Positions 44,959 to 53,620 of a stretch of 64,000 nt of DNA are shown piece after piece. Origin of the DNA: Aporhodopirellula aestuarii (lineage in GTDB: Bacteria > Planctomycetota > Planctomycetia > Pirellulales > Pirellulaceae). The position numbers and the translations under genes are program-made. The DNA lies in NCBI RefSeq assembly GCF_023701485.1, contig NZ_JAMQBK010000012.1, positions 62,001 through 126,000 on the forward strand, read 5' to 3'. Within the stretch, counting starts at the first letter, position 1; every line of letters begins with the position of its first letter. The notes below the pieces were generated by a model, which saw only the letters and a list, made by a program, of their open reading frames with translations, was not told where the DNA came from and made no database searches.

Positions 44959-45277
44959 TCCTTCGTCAGCAGTAAAACTTGCTGAGTCACGCCGTTCCGC
45001 TAAGCTTTCTAGCGGAAGGGCATGAACGCAATGCCATCTACTTCGGTAGCGCGGTGAGGCGGAAGCCGCCCGGTTGTAGCAAGTAAGATGTTCGAAATTT
45101 ACCGGGCGACGTGCGCCGCTCCGCGATGAATACCACCCGGTGAGTGCGAGAGTAGATGGTATTGAACGCAAGCCGTCAGGTTGAAGCAATTCTTAAGTTG
45201 AAATCAAACAACACGCTAATGTGCAAACGAGAAGCGGGGGCGATACACGCACTCGCTTCTCGGACCAACACTTGTTG
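44959..45277. other. Convergent intergenic region with inverted repeats
   Basis: 319 bp between converging genes, with no credible frame. It contains a short hairpin at 44993-45016 (TTCCGCTA...TAGCGGAA), a long imperfect inverted repeat over about 45020-45175 (ATGCCATCTACT pairing with AGTAGATGGTAT, and GCCCGGT with ACCGGGC), a degenerate direct repeat of its edge, and the terminator-like hairpin at 45228. Confidence 0.55.
45228..45262. terminator. Hairpin between ppsA and the nitroreductase gene
   Basis: A perfect 9-bp inverted repeat, CGAGAAGCG ... CGCTTCTCG, with a 17-nt spacer lies 15 bp beyond the nitroreductase stop. It can end transcripts from either side. Confidence 0.5.
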
Positions 45278-46288
45278 TTAGATCAACATTTCTTCGATAT
45301 TACGACGCGGGGTGGGCTGCACTTCGCGGCCGTATCCCCACCGCAGCAGAATCTGCGAGAAACCTTCGTTTTCACACAGCTCATTGAGCTGCGGCCGCAG
45401 TGAAGCGACTTCAATCGGTTGATTCAGGAACGACGCAGACAATCCGCGGGACGTACCACGCAGCAACATTTTCGCGAGCGTCTGACCACACGCGATCCAG
45501 TCAGCCGGTGTGTCTCGAGGGGTGCCGATAATGACAAGCAACGGAGATCCCTCGGCCAACTGACGGTCCTTGGCGGCTTGGCCCTCGCCCCAGTCGAATG
45601 TGCGTACGAGCACGGGGCCTAAGTAAGATGCCAAAGTACCAACGCCGTGCGCATAACCGGGCATGCCGTCGCGACACGCGCTGCGGTTTGAGTGAACCCA
45701 TTTCGCCAATTCATGACGGAAGGCTTTGTCGCTGCCTTGAATGAGGTCGCCTTCGGTCACTAAATCGGCGATGGCGTGTTTTGTTTCCTCTTCGTCGAAT
45801 AGTTGGATCCAGCATCCTTCCGACTTTGCGTCCAAGTACCATTCGTCGTGAACCGAAGGCGGCACCGGTGCCGCGTCGAAGACGTTGCGGTTCGTTCGCC
45901 GTTTCGGAATCGCCCGGAATAGTTCCGCTTCGTCTTCGTCTGAAGTATGTGGTCCACTGATCCGAACTCGCGCTAACAAATCGGAATTGGCTGGATCGGG
46001 TAGAACGCGAACCAGCGTTGACAGAGCGTCGTGATGCAACGCGAGTCTCAAGTGAAACAAGGCCGCACCGCAACTGATTGTCAATTCCCGGTCGTCTGGA
46101 TCGACAACCGGCAGGGATCGATTGCGATCGGCAAGGATGTCAACGCTATCTCGATGCATCCGAAATTTCCAAGGTTGGGCGTTGTGCCCCGAGGGTGCCA
46201 TCACCGCATGTTCAATGGCCTGCCTGATCCGTTTTTTCAAACAAGCGGTGCGCTGATGCATGGCAGCGTCGTTGTAGGTGATAGTCAT
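45278..46288 (-). CDS. Acg-like nitroreductase-family FMN protein
   Basis: The 336-residue protein has a divergent two-lobed nitroreductase fold: APSGHNAQPWKFRMHRD near the N-terminus is the classic flavin-contact motif, RRTNRNVFDAAPVP lies mid-way and GCWIQLFDEEETKHAIADL after it, ending with WGYGREVQPTPRRNIEEML. This matches the Acg/putative-nitroreductase group, which in mycobacteria is induced by hypoxia and may bind rather than turn over flavin. ATG at 46288, with 46261 as alternative. A strong sigma54-type promoter candidate lies 55 bp upstream. Confidence 0.88.
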   Translation of the reverse strand: MTITYNDAAMHQRTACLKKRIRQAIEHAVMAPSGHNAQPWKFRMHRDSVDILADRNRSLPVVDPDDRELTISCGAALFHLRLALHHDALSTLVRVLPDPANSDLLARVRISGPHTSDEDEAELFRAIPKRRTNRNVFDAAPVPPSVHDEWYLDAKSEGCWIQLFDEEETKHAIADLVTEGDLIQGSDKAFRHELAKWVHSNRSACRDGMPGYAHGVGTLASYLGPVLVRTFDWGEGQAAKDRQLAEGSPLLVIIGTPRDTPADWIACGQTLAKMLLRGTSRGLSASFLNQPIEVASLRPQLNELCENEGFSQILLRWGYGREVQPTPRRNIEEMLI

Positions 46289-46342
46289 TGCATGATTCCC
46301 GGTAGTTGAGGTCCATTTCTAAACGAGATCTGCGAAAAGGCT

Positions 46343-46358
46343 TGCAAGGATCATGCCG
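46343..46358 (-). promoter_or_regulatory. Candidate sigma54 promoter of the Acg-like gene
   Basis: On the minus strand: CGGCATG-N4-TTGCA, two mismatches from the consensus with a perfect -12 box and correct spacing. The leader would be about 45 nt. A near-copy of the GTGC-N6-GCAC palindrome with one inserted base is at 46447-46461. Confidence 0.55.
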
Positions 46359-46556
46359 GGGCTAAAAACACCGTAAATGGTCGATCGCCGTATGCGAAAT
46401 GGCCCGGTGACCGAGCAATACCGCACAATGTGTGTGGAAAAAGTGTGTGCATTCGTGTCACGAAGAACACCCACTCGACTTGGCCGCCGAGGCGTTTGGT
46501 GACCTGAACGTGTTGGTGAACATTGTCTTGGGGCGACGTCTCGATCGATTCGAGGT

Positions 46557-48818
46557 TCAGACTTTGAGGCGTTTCTGGAACCGGAACACACTCAGCGTGA
46601 TGACGAGCACTCCACAAACGATGAGGCCGAAGATCCACGGGATCAGGTCGATGAAATCGGCGCCACGCAAAACGACTCCGCGGAGGATTTCGATGTAGTA
46701 GGTGGCAGGGATAGCGAAAGTGATCAAGTAAATCGGAAACGGCATTTCGCTGCGAGGGAAAACAAACCCCGACAGCAATACCGATGGCAGCATGATGACA
46801 AAGGCGAACTGCATCGCTTCGAGTTGTGTTTTTGCTAACGTCGAGACGAGTAATCCCAATCCGAGCGAGCAGATCATGAACAGCATCGACAACACGAACA
46901 GCAACGAGATGCTGCCCCGGATCTCGACGCCAAACACGTAAATCATCACCACCAACACGGTCAAGAATGCCACGAATCCGACCAATGCGTACGGGAGGAG
47001 TTTTCCGAGCAGCAACCCGGTACGACCAACCGGTGTGACGAACAGTTGTTCAAGGGTTCCGATTTCTCGCTCACGCACGACGGCGAACGAGGTGAGGAAA
47101 AGCGTCACCAACTGCAGAATAATACCGACGAGTCCGGGGACGAAGAAATGCGAACTCTCCAGATCAGGGTTGTAGAGCAAGCGGGTTCGCACTTCGATCG
47201 GCAAGGCGGATTGCCCCGAGGCGGTTCGTGCCGGAGCCAGTTGCAAGGCTTCACCTTTTGCGGTCGCCATTTGGATGGACAGATTTTTGCCGAGCAGTTG
47301 TGCGGTGCTCTGGGCCGTGGTAGCGACCTGGGAGTCACTCCCGTCAATGAGCACCTGCAGTCGTGTTTGTTCACCACGGAGCAATTGATCGACGTAGTTC
47401 GGCGGAATCCGCACGCCGACCTTGGCGCGTCCCGATGACAACGCACGCTGAAACGATTCTTCATCCCAAACGTGACCGATGATTTGAAAACGACGAGTGT
47501 TTTCAAAGGCGGAGGTCAATTCCCTCGAGACTTGACGGCCGTCCATGTTGAACACCACGGTCGGAATGTGTTCGATTTGGGTGTCGATCGCGTAACCAAA
47601 GATGATCGTTTGCATGACCGGTACCACCAGCATGAAAAACAGCGTGGTGGGTTGGCGGCGGATATGCACCAGCTCCTTTAACAGCACCGCCCAGAGGCCG
47701 TTCCAAGTTCCCTGGTCGTTTCGCTCGGTGGGATCGATGGGCGTGAAATCGTCGTCGTCGTCGGCTGTGGATGTTGGTTGAGATTCATCTTCACCGGACG
47801 ATTCTTGGAATGCCGATTGACCTGATGGAGCAGGGTCGCGGGCGGACGGTTCCGTTTTAGGGGTTACCAAGCTGCTTTCGGCACGCTCTTCGGCGTTTCG
47901 AGTAAGGGTAACGAACACGTCTTCCAGACTCGGTGCGATCTCGCGTGCTTCGTCGTGTGCGACTAAACCGAGTCCGGCTAAGACTTCCTCGGGTGAACGA
48001 GTGTCGTCGAGCAACAGGTGGATGGATTCGCCAAACAACGTCGCGTCGTGTACTTCGGGGAGATCACGCAGCGCTGGAAGATGGCGAGCGGGATTGGGAA
48101 GACGAATCTCGTATCGTCGAGTGCCCGAAGGGTTCACTGCGGGAAGTCTTTTGAGTTCGTGCGGTTTGCCCAATACCAACAATTGCGACTCGAAGATGTA
48201 ACCTACTTCGCTGCAACGTTCGGCTTCGTCCATGTAGTGCGTGGTCACGAACAGCGTCACGCCCCGGCCAGACAGTTCGAACAGCAAGTCCCATAGATCG
48301 CGCCGGGCGACCGGATCGATTCCGGCGGTGGGCTCATCGAGAAACAGCACGTCGGGTTCGTGGATCAAGGAACACGCCAGAGCCAGTCGTTGTTTCCAGC
48401 CGCCCGATAGCGTTCCGGCGAGTTGTTCGACTCGATCGTGCAAACCCGTCAGACTGAGCACGACGTCGCGTCGATGCGACAAACGGTTCCGATCGAGGCC
48501 GTAGATGCGGCCGTAGAAATCGATGTTTTCCTGTACCGAAAGGTCGCCATACAAGCTGAATTGCTGCGACATGTATCCGACTCGCGGCTTGATCTGCTCC
48601 GCCTCGTCTTTCACGTTCATGCCCAATACCGAGGCATCGCCATCGGATGGCGGGAGGATACCCAGCAGCATGCGGATGATTGTCGATTTACCGCTACCGT
48701 TGGGACCGAGCAGACCAAAGATCGAGCCACGGTGAACTTGAAAGCTGACATCGCGGACCGCCGTGAGCGTCCCGAACGACCGAGAGAGCGACCGGACATC
48801 GATGATCGGATGTCTCAT
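46557..48818 (-). CDS. ABC exporter, ATPase-permease fusion (ABC-2 type)
   Basis: The first ~310 residues are an ABC ATPase: Walker A GPNGSGKS (38-45), LSGGW (137-141), Walker B VLFLDEP and the switch histidine in FVTTHYMDEAE. A long acidic linker (about 315-375, with DDDDDF) leads to an ABC-2 permease with six hydrophobic helices (TLFFMLVVPVMQTIIFGYA ... LVGIILQLVTLFL ... LMLPSVLLSGFVFP-like core). Related proteins export drugs or lipids with an HlyD partner. The ATG at 48818 (753 residues) is used because it overlaps the HlyD stop as ATGA. The substrate is unknown. Confidence 0.9.
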   Translation of the reverse strand: MRHPIIDVRSLSRSFGTLTAVRDVSFQVHRGSIFGLLGPNGSGKSTIIRMLLGILPPSDGDASVLGMNVKDEAEQIKPRVGYMSQQFSLYGDLSVQENIDFYGRIYGLDRNRLSHRRDVVLSLTGLHDRVEQLAGTLSGGWKQRLALACSLIHEPDVLFLDEPTAGIDPVARRDLWDLLFELSGRGVTLFVTTHYMDEAERCSEVGYIFESQLLVLGKPHELKRLPAVNPSGTRRYEIRLPNPARHLPALRDLPEVHDATLFGESIHLLLDDTRSPEEVLAGLGLVAHDEAREIAPSLEDVFVTLTRNAEERAESSLVTPKTEPSARDPAPSGQSAFQESSGEDESQPTSTADDDDDFTPIDPTERNDQGTWNGLWAVLLKELVHIRRQPTTLFFMLVVPVMQTIIFGYAIDTQIEHIPTVVFNMDGRQVSRELTSAFENTRRFQIIGHVWDEESFQRALSSGRAKVGVRIPPNYVDQLLRGEQTRLQVLIDGSDSQVATTAQSTAQLLGKNLSIQMATAKGEALQLAPARTASGQSALPIEVRTRLLYNPDLESSHFFVPGLVGIILQLVTLFLTSFAVVREREIGTLEQLFVTPVGRTGLLLGKLLPYALVGFVAFLTVLVVMIYVFGVEIRGSISLLFVLSMLFMICSLGLGLLVSTLAKTQLEAMQFAFVIMLPSVLLSGFVFPRSEMPFPIYLITFAIPATYYIEILRGVVLRGADFIDLIPWIFGLIVCGVLVITLSVFRFQKRLKV

Positions 48819-49951
48819 TTTGACTCGCCGATCGAATCCAGCCACACGTCCGCAGTCATTCCCGGTCGCAGCCTATCACCGGAGTCCTGGATCGTAATCT
48901 TGATGCGGTAGACTTGTTGGGACCGTTCTTCGGGCGTTTGCACGTTGCTCGGCGTGAACTCGGATTGTCGGGCTACGAATACGACCACACCTTCGAATAC
49001 CTCACCGTGAAAACTGTCGATACTGAGGGGAAGCGTCTGACCGACCTTCACGGCGACTCGGTTTTGCGGAATGTAGGCACGGACCCAAAGGTTGCTACGA
49101 TCCAAAATCGAGAGCACCGGTGCGCCGGCGGCGACCATGTCACCGGGCTGTAAATCGAGTGCTTCCACGGTGCCATCGGTAGGGCTTTTAATCTTCAGTT
49201 CTTGCTTTTGTTTTCGGATCGCATCCAGGGCAGCTTGCGCTGCGTCTCGCGACGCCTCGGCCTTTTCGACCTCTTCGCGGCGATATCCATTTTCCATCAA
49301 CAGCAACGCCTGAGCAGCTTGTTCGGTTCGGGCGGCGGCTTCGCGAATTTCCTCTTCACGTGTCCCAGCGTCCAACAGGGCGAGTTCCTGTCTCCGAACT
49401 TCGACGTTGGCAATCGCGGCTTCGAGACGCTCCCTCGCTGCGTCCCGTTCTTGCTCGGATGTCGCATTGGAGCGGGCGAGTTTGGTCAGGCGTTGTTCGT
49501 TTTCTTCGGCAAGTCTTCGTTCGGCTTCGGCAAGAGAGAGTCGGGCACGCGCCGCTTCGATTTCCTGTTTGCGAGGTCCCGCGCGCAAGAGATCCAAGCG
49601 GGCCTGGAGTTGCGCGAGGTTGGCTTTGGCTTGGGCGATTTCTTCAGGACGATACCCGGCGACAAAGCGTCGATATTCAGCTTCTCTTGACGCTAGAGAT
49701 AACTCCAGCTCTTTTTCTCGCTCGAGCAGATCGTAGGGTTCGAGCTCAACGAGGACCATGTCCGCAGTGACTTCCTGTCCCTCCTCGACGTGCACCTGGG
49801 CGACGCGACCGCCCAGCCGTGAACCAAGCCGTATCTCGTCGGCTTCGATAAATCCCGATACTCGGATCGGACCTTCATCCCATTTGCTGTAGGCGATCAG
49901 GCCTAACAACACGCAGACAAATGCGATCAAAGGAACGATTCGCGTCGTCAT
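48815..49951 (-). CDS. HlyD-family membrane fusion protein
   Basis: This is the periplasmic adaptor of the ABC exporter. It has an N-terminal membrane anchor (IVPLIAFVCVLLGLIAY), a lipoyl-like half (GSRLGGRVAQVHVEEGQEVTADMVLVELE split over the turn), a long coiled-coil hairpin rich in Glu, Ala, Arg and Leu (about 75-235), and the second lipoyl half (IKSPTDGTVEALDLQPGDMV). The ATG at 49951 gives 378 residues; a GTG at 50044 would add 31. The stop overlaps the ATPase-permease start. No outer-membrane channel gene is adjacent. Confidence 0.88.
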   Translation of the reverse strand: MTTRIVPLIAFVCVLLGLIAYSKWDEGPIRVSGFIEADEIRLGSRLGGRVAQVHVEEGQEVTADMVLVELEPYDLLEREKELELSLASREAEYRRFVAGYRPEEIAQAKANLAQLQARLDLLRAGPRKQEIEAARARLSLAEAERRLAEENEQRLTKLARSNATSEQERDAARERLEAAIANVEVRRQELALLDAGTREEEIREAAARTEQAAQALLLMENGYRREEVEKAEASRDAAQAALDAIRKQKQELKIKSPTDGTVEALDLQPGDMVAAGAPVLSILDRSNLWVRAYIPQNRVAVKVGQTLPLSIDSFHGEVFEGVVVFVARQSEFTPSNVQTPEERSQQVYRIKITIQDSGDRLRPGMTADVWLDSIGESK

Positions 49952-50144
49952 GAGGATGGCATCTCGAACGAGGCTTTTTGTTTTAGTTTCGGGTTTGACC
50001 GCTGAGTCGGGTTCGGTATGTCTGAAAACGAGGCGGTCAGGCACTCATTCCAGAATACTCGATCGCAGATTCTTGATCGATGCGCCTTCGAATTCGAATC
50101 GGTCAACAATAGAACTACGGAAGTTGACGGTCGCCTGCGTGTCG

Positions 50145-51593
50145 TTAGAGGCCAACCCCGGTTCCCTGTACTTGGCTTTCGTTGTTCCACATGATCTGCC
50201 ACGGGTCTTTGGTTTCAAGTTGGAACGTCTTCAACTTTTCTTTTAGCCGGTCGAGCAGTTCGGAATTGGCGTCGTCCATGGCCAGGTTTTTGAGTTCGTG
50301 AGGATCGGATTTGAGATCGTAGAGTTCAAACTCGGGACGGAAGAGATAATCCTTCACCAACCGGTTTCCAAAGCGGGTTTCTTGGGCGCGATGGATTCCC
50401 TGCCATGTCGAAGACGCCCACAGGTCCGAGGCGAACGGATAGCTCAATCCGTAGGCGATGTTCCAAATCAATTTGTGATCGCCTTCCCGGATGACTCGCA
50501 TGGGATAGTACATCGTCAATTCGTGAAAGTTGTGGGCGGCGTATATCTCATTCCATCCTTTGGGAGATCTTTGACCGAGGATGCCGGCAAAGCTGCGACC
50601 CTGGAAGTGCGTTGGCTCAACATTGGTTCCCGTCATTTCGAGGATGGTTGGCGTGAGGTCCGCCCACGTAACCATGGCGTCGTTAACGGTTCCAGATGTT
50701 TTCGATCGAGGGTCCTTTACGATCAACGGCAGATGGATGCCGGGTTCGTACACGGTTGTCTTCGCACCGGGAAAAGCGATGCCGTTATCGGATAGATAGA
50801 TGACGATGGTGTTATCCGATTTGCCCGCTTCCGCGATCAAGTGCACTAGTCGTCCGAGTCCCTGATCGATCCTAGAAACCGATTGGTAGTATTGAGCCAA
50901 CTCTTCGCGACATTCTTTAGTGTCCGGCAAGAACGCTGGTACCCGCACGTCGGATGGACTATAGGCGACGGTTTCGACACCGGGGTAACCCTCAAGGCGA
51001 TTACCAAACGAATTAGGATCGCTCCAAACCGCCGGCGTGAAGGGGTGGCCGCGATGCGGGTCGTCGGGGCAGAAGTAGAGAAAGAATGGCTTTTCCGATG
51101 TGATCGTTTCTTCGCAGGCGTCCGCCATCTCGACGGTGCTGCGTGGATCGACATCGAGGACGGTATTGAACCGGTAAACTGACTCAGGAGCGAGATGATA
51201 CTTCCCGATTCGCGTGGTTTGATAACCTTCGTTTTCCAGCAGCACAGGGAGTGACTCAACCGAGTCAAATGTGCTGAAGTGATGGTAGTCGTGAACGTGG
51301 CCATAGGATCCGGTTGCGTGTCCGTACTGTCCGGTCAAGATGACACTTCGACTGGCGGCGCAACTCGCACTCGTGCAATAGGCCCGCGTGAAACGAACAC
51401 CCTCGGTTGCCAATTGATCCATATTCGGCGTCTGGATCACCGGGTTGCCATAGCATCCCAATGCGTCGAGACCGTGGTCATCGGTGACAAAGAGAACGAC
51501 GTTGGGGCGCGTTTGTTTGGCATCGGCATCGGCAGCGGAGGTTAAGGCCAGCCCTGATAACACCAGAAGAGTCAGTGTGAGAATCTGTCGCAT
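50145..51593 (-). CDS. Secreted sulfatase with CxAxR formylglycine motif
   Basis: The 482-residue alkaline-phosphatase-fold sulfatase has a signal peptide (LTLTLLVLSGLALTSA) and metal-site motif FVTDDHGLDALGCYGN. The activation motif is CAASR (78-82), an alanine variant of the usual CxPxR, still accepted as a substrate of formylglycine-generating enzyme in known families. Late motifs are YLSDNGIAFPGAKTT and FELYDLKSDPHELKNLA. It resembles heparan N-sulfatase-like proteins. Its substrate is presumably a marine sulfated polysaccharide. It precedes the HlyD/ABC genes but is separated by about 190 bp. Confidence 0.9.
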   Translation of the reverse strand: MRQILTLTLLVLSGLALTSAADADAKQTRPNVVLFVTDDHGLDALGCYGNPVIQTPNMDQLATEGVRFTRAYCTSASCAASRSVILTGQYGHATGSYGHVHDYHHFSTFDSVESLPVLLENEGYQTTRIGKYHLAPESVYRFNTVLDVDPRSTVEMADACEETITSEKPFFLYFCPDDPHRGHPFTPAVWSDPNSFGNRLEGYPGVETVAYSPSDVRVPAFLPDTKECREELAQYYQSVSRIDQGLGRLVHLIAEAGKSDNTIVIYLSDNGIAFPGAKTTVYEPGIHLPLIVKDPRSKTSGTVNDAMVTWADLTPTILEMTGTNVEPTHFQGRSFAGILGQRSPKGWNEIYAAHNFHELTMYYPMRVIREGDHKLIWNIAYGLSYPFASDLWASSTWQGIHRAQETRFGNRLVKDYLFRPEFELYDLKSDPHELKNLAMDDANSELLDRLKEKLKTFQLETKDPWQIMWNNESQVQGTGVGL

Positions 51594-52339
51594 GATCGCA
51601 TTTCAGTGGTGAGAAGACACGCTGTCGAAGACGACTCATCTTATCAGAAACCCGATCGAGTGTTGCCGCAGCAAAGGTACAGTTGAAGGGAGTTCGACCG
51701 CGGACGCATGTCTGCGTTTGCGAAACGATTGGAAGGCCTCGGACTCGAACATATTCGCCGCCGAAAGTTCGCTTTGAACAGTTCGTCAATGCGACCGGTC
51801 GAGTCGCCGTGAGACGCGTTGTTCACGCCCAAGCCTTGCAGCGTGCCGAGCCAAAGGTTGCAGTGAAGTGTTTTGGTTGTTCATGACGAGGCGTCGTCCC
51901 TGTTTCAATCCGGCGCCACCGCTCGCGATCAGAGTCGTGCGACTCGTCAACGTCTGCACGCTGCTGAGGTTGGTTCCCATGCTCCCCGCGAGATTATCGA
52001 ACAAACCCGCTCCGTTGGATTCTATAGAGACTTGCGCTTTGTCAGTGGCATCGATGTGAATGGCGTTTGCTTGCCAAGAACTTCGGCGGCAACCTGAGCG
52101 ATGAAAGGCGAGCCGGGAATCTCAAACCGGTTCGCTCTCTCACTCAAAACGTCTTCCCGCTGTGTGCTTCATCCGTAAGTCCCGCCGGCATCTTGAACGG
52201 GAAATTGCCAGGAAATCAGCGAAAAAGTGTGCAGATTGCCGGCCTTGGCGGAATATCATCCTAGCCCCGTAGCTTCGGCGGTAGAATCAAAATCCCCACA
52301 TGCAACCAGTCGCCTTAACTGGAATTAAGGAGTCGTCCC
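51594..52339. other. Long intergenic region with a possible gene remnant
   Basis: 746 bp between divergent genes with no full-length credible frame. On the minus strand at 51897-52067 one frame reads protein-like (NAIHIDATDKAQVSIE, then LFDNLAGSMGTNLSSVQTL and TTLIASGGAGL), compatible with a decayed secreted repeat protein. At 52313-52330 a 6-bp hairpin (CCTTAA ... TTAAGG) overlaps the ribosome-binding site of the DUF1552 gene. Confidence 0.45.
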
Positions 52340-53620
52340 ATGGCTTTTTCTCGCCGCTCTATCCTGCAAGGACTCGGGGGAGCGTTGGCCTTGCCAGCTC
52401 TGGAGTCCACCGTCCATGCCGAAGCTACCAAAGGCGGGGGCAGTTCCAGCAATGGCCAAACGCCATTGCGATTTCTGGTTGTCGGAAATCCGCTGGGCAT
52501 GCATCCGCCGAATTTCTTCCCCCAGGATTTTGGACGCGATTACACGATCTCTCGGACGCTGCAGCCGTTGGAATGGGCAAAGGATCGGTTTACGATCTTT
52601 TCGCACACTGATCACGGCATGAAGAGCGGCCACGGTCGCGAACTCGCGTTCTTGAGTGGCGTGTTGCCGGAAACGAGCCATGCGTTTGCTGAGAAGAATA
52701 TGTCGATCGATCAGTTGATCGCAAAGCATATCGGCGGCGATGTTCGCTATCCGTCGATTCATGCTTCTTTGCAAACGGGAATTCGGATGGTGTGGAACGC
52801 CAACGGCGTCGAGTTAGAGCCGTTTACCGATCCGCAGAAACTGTTCGATTACCTCTTCTTGAATCTGAGCGACGAGGAGAAAAAAACGCAGCGTCAAACG
52901 CTCGCGCGGAACCGTAGTATTCTCGACGCCGTCGCCGAGCAGTTTGCGGGCGTGAAGGCCAAGACGGGGGCCGCCGACCGAGAGCGTTTGGATCAATTTG
53001 GTACCTCAATTCGCGAATTGGAAGACCGAATGGAGACGCGGCGAAATTGGGTGGACCGTGATAAACCTCAATTCGATATCTCACATCACTTCGAAGGCGA
53101 AGCCACGATTATCAATCGCTACAACGCGATCTTTGATATGGTCGCGTACGCCTTTCAAACCGATTTGACTCGTGTTGCCACCGTCGCGTTTCCTAATGAG
53201 CTCGGTTACACCGACGTTAACGGAGTGAATCGTGGCTACCACGCTTGCACACACAATGGCAAAGACGAGCAGGTCGTGGCCGAATTGGTTGCGATCGAAT
53301 CGTTCCAGATCGAGCAATTGTCGAGGTTCATGAAGAAGCTAGATGATGTCGACGAGCCCAACGCTAACGGTTCCATGCTGGATCACACCGTGATCTTGTT
53401 CGGCAGTGGAATGGGTTATGGAGGAACACACTCTAATCGAAACTTGCCAATCTTAGTGGCCGGCGGTGGTTTCAAACATCTTGGCCACGTCGACACTCGC
53501 AACGCAGCCGGGAACAACATGCCGCTGTGTAATTTGTACGTGACGTTGATGCAGCGTTTTGGCATCGAGCGAGATCGCTTTAACTTGAGCACCGGAGCCT
53601 TCGAACTTAGCTATGCGTAG
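52340..53620 (+). CDS. DUF1552 family protein with Tat-like signal
   Basis: The 426-residue protein starts with a twin-arginine-type signal (SRRSILQGLGGALALPAL) and continues as DUF1552: FLVVGNPLGMHPPNFFP, the FSHTDHGMKSGHGRELAFLSG block, and late GSGMGYGGTHSNRNLPILVAGGGF. DUF1552 proteins have a phosphatase-like fold of unknown function and occur with DUF1592 cytochromes in planctomycetes. The next gene starts eight bases before this stop. A strong AAGGAG lies 11 bp before the ATG. Confidence 0.92.
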   Translation: MAFSRRSILQGLGGALALPALESTVHAEATKGGGSSSNGQTPLRFLVVGNPLGMHPPNFFPQDFGRDYTISRTLQPLEWAKDRFTIFSHTDHGMKSGHGRELAFLSGVLPETSHAFAEKNMSIDQLIAKHIGGDVRYPSIHASLQTGIRMVWNANGVELEPFTDPQKLFDYLFLNLSDEEKKTQRQTLARNRSILDAVAEQFAGVKAKTGAADRERLDQFGTSIRELEDRMETRRNWVDRDKPQFDISHHFEGEATIINRYNAIFDMVAYAFQTDLTRVATVAFPNELGYTDVNGVNRGYHACTHNGKDEQVVAELVAIESFQIEQLSRFMKKLDDVDEPNANGSMLDHTVILFGSGMGYGGTHSNRNLPILVAGGGFKHLGHVDTRNAAGNNMPLCNLYVTLMQRFGIERDRFNLSTGAFELSYA

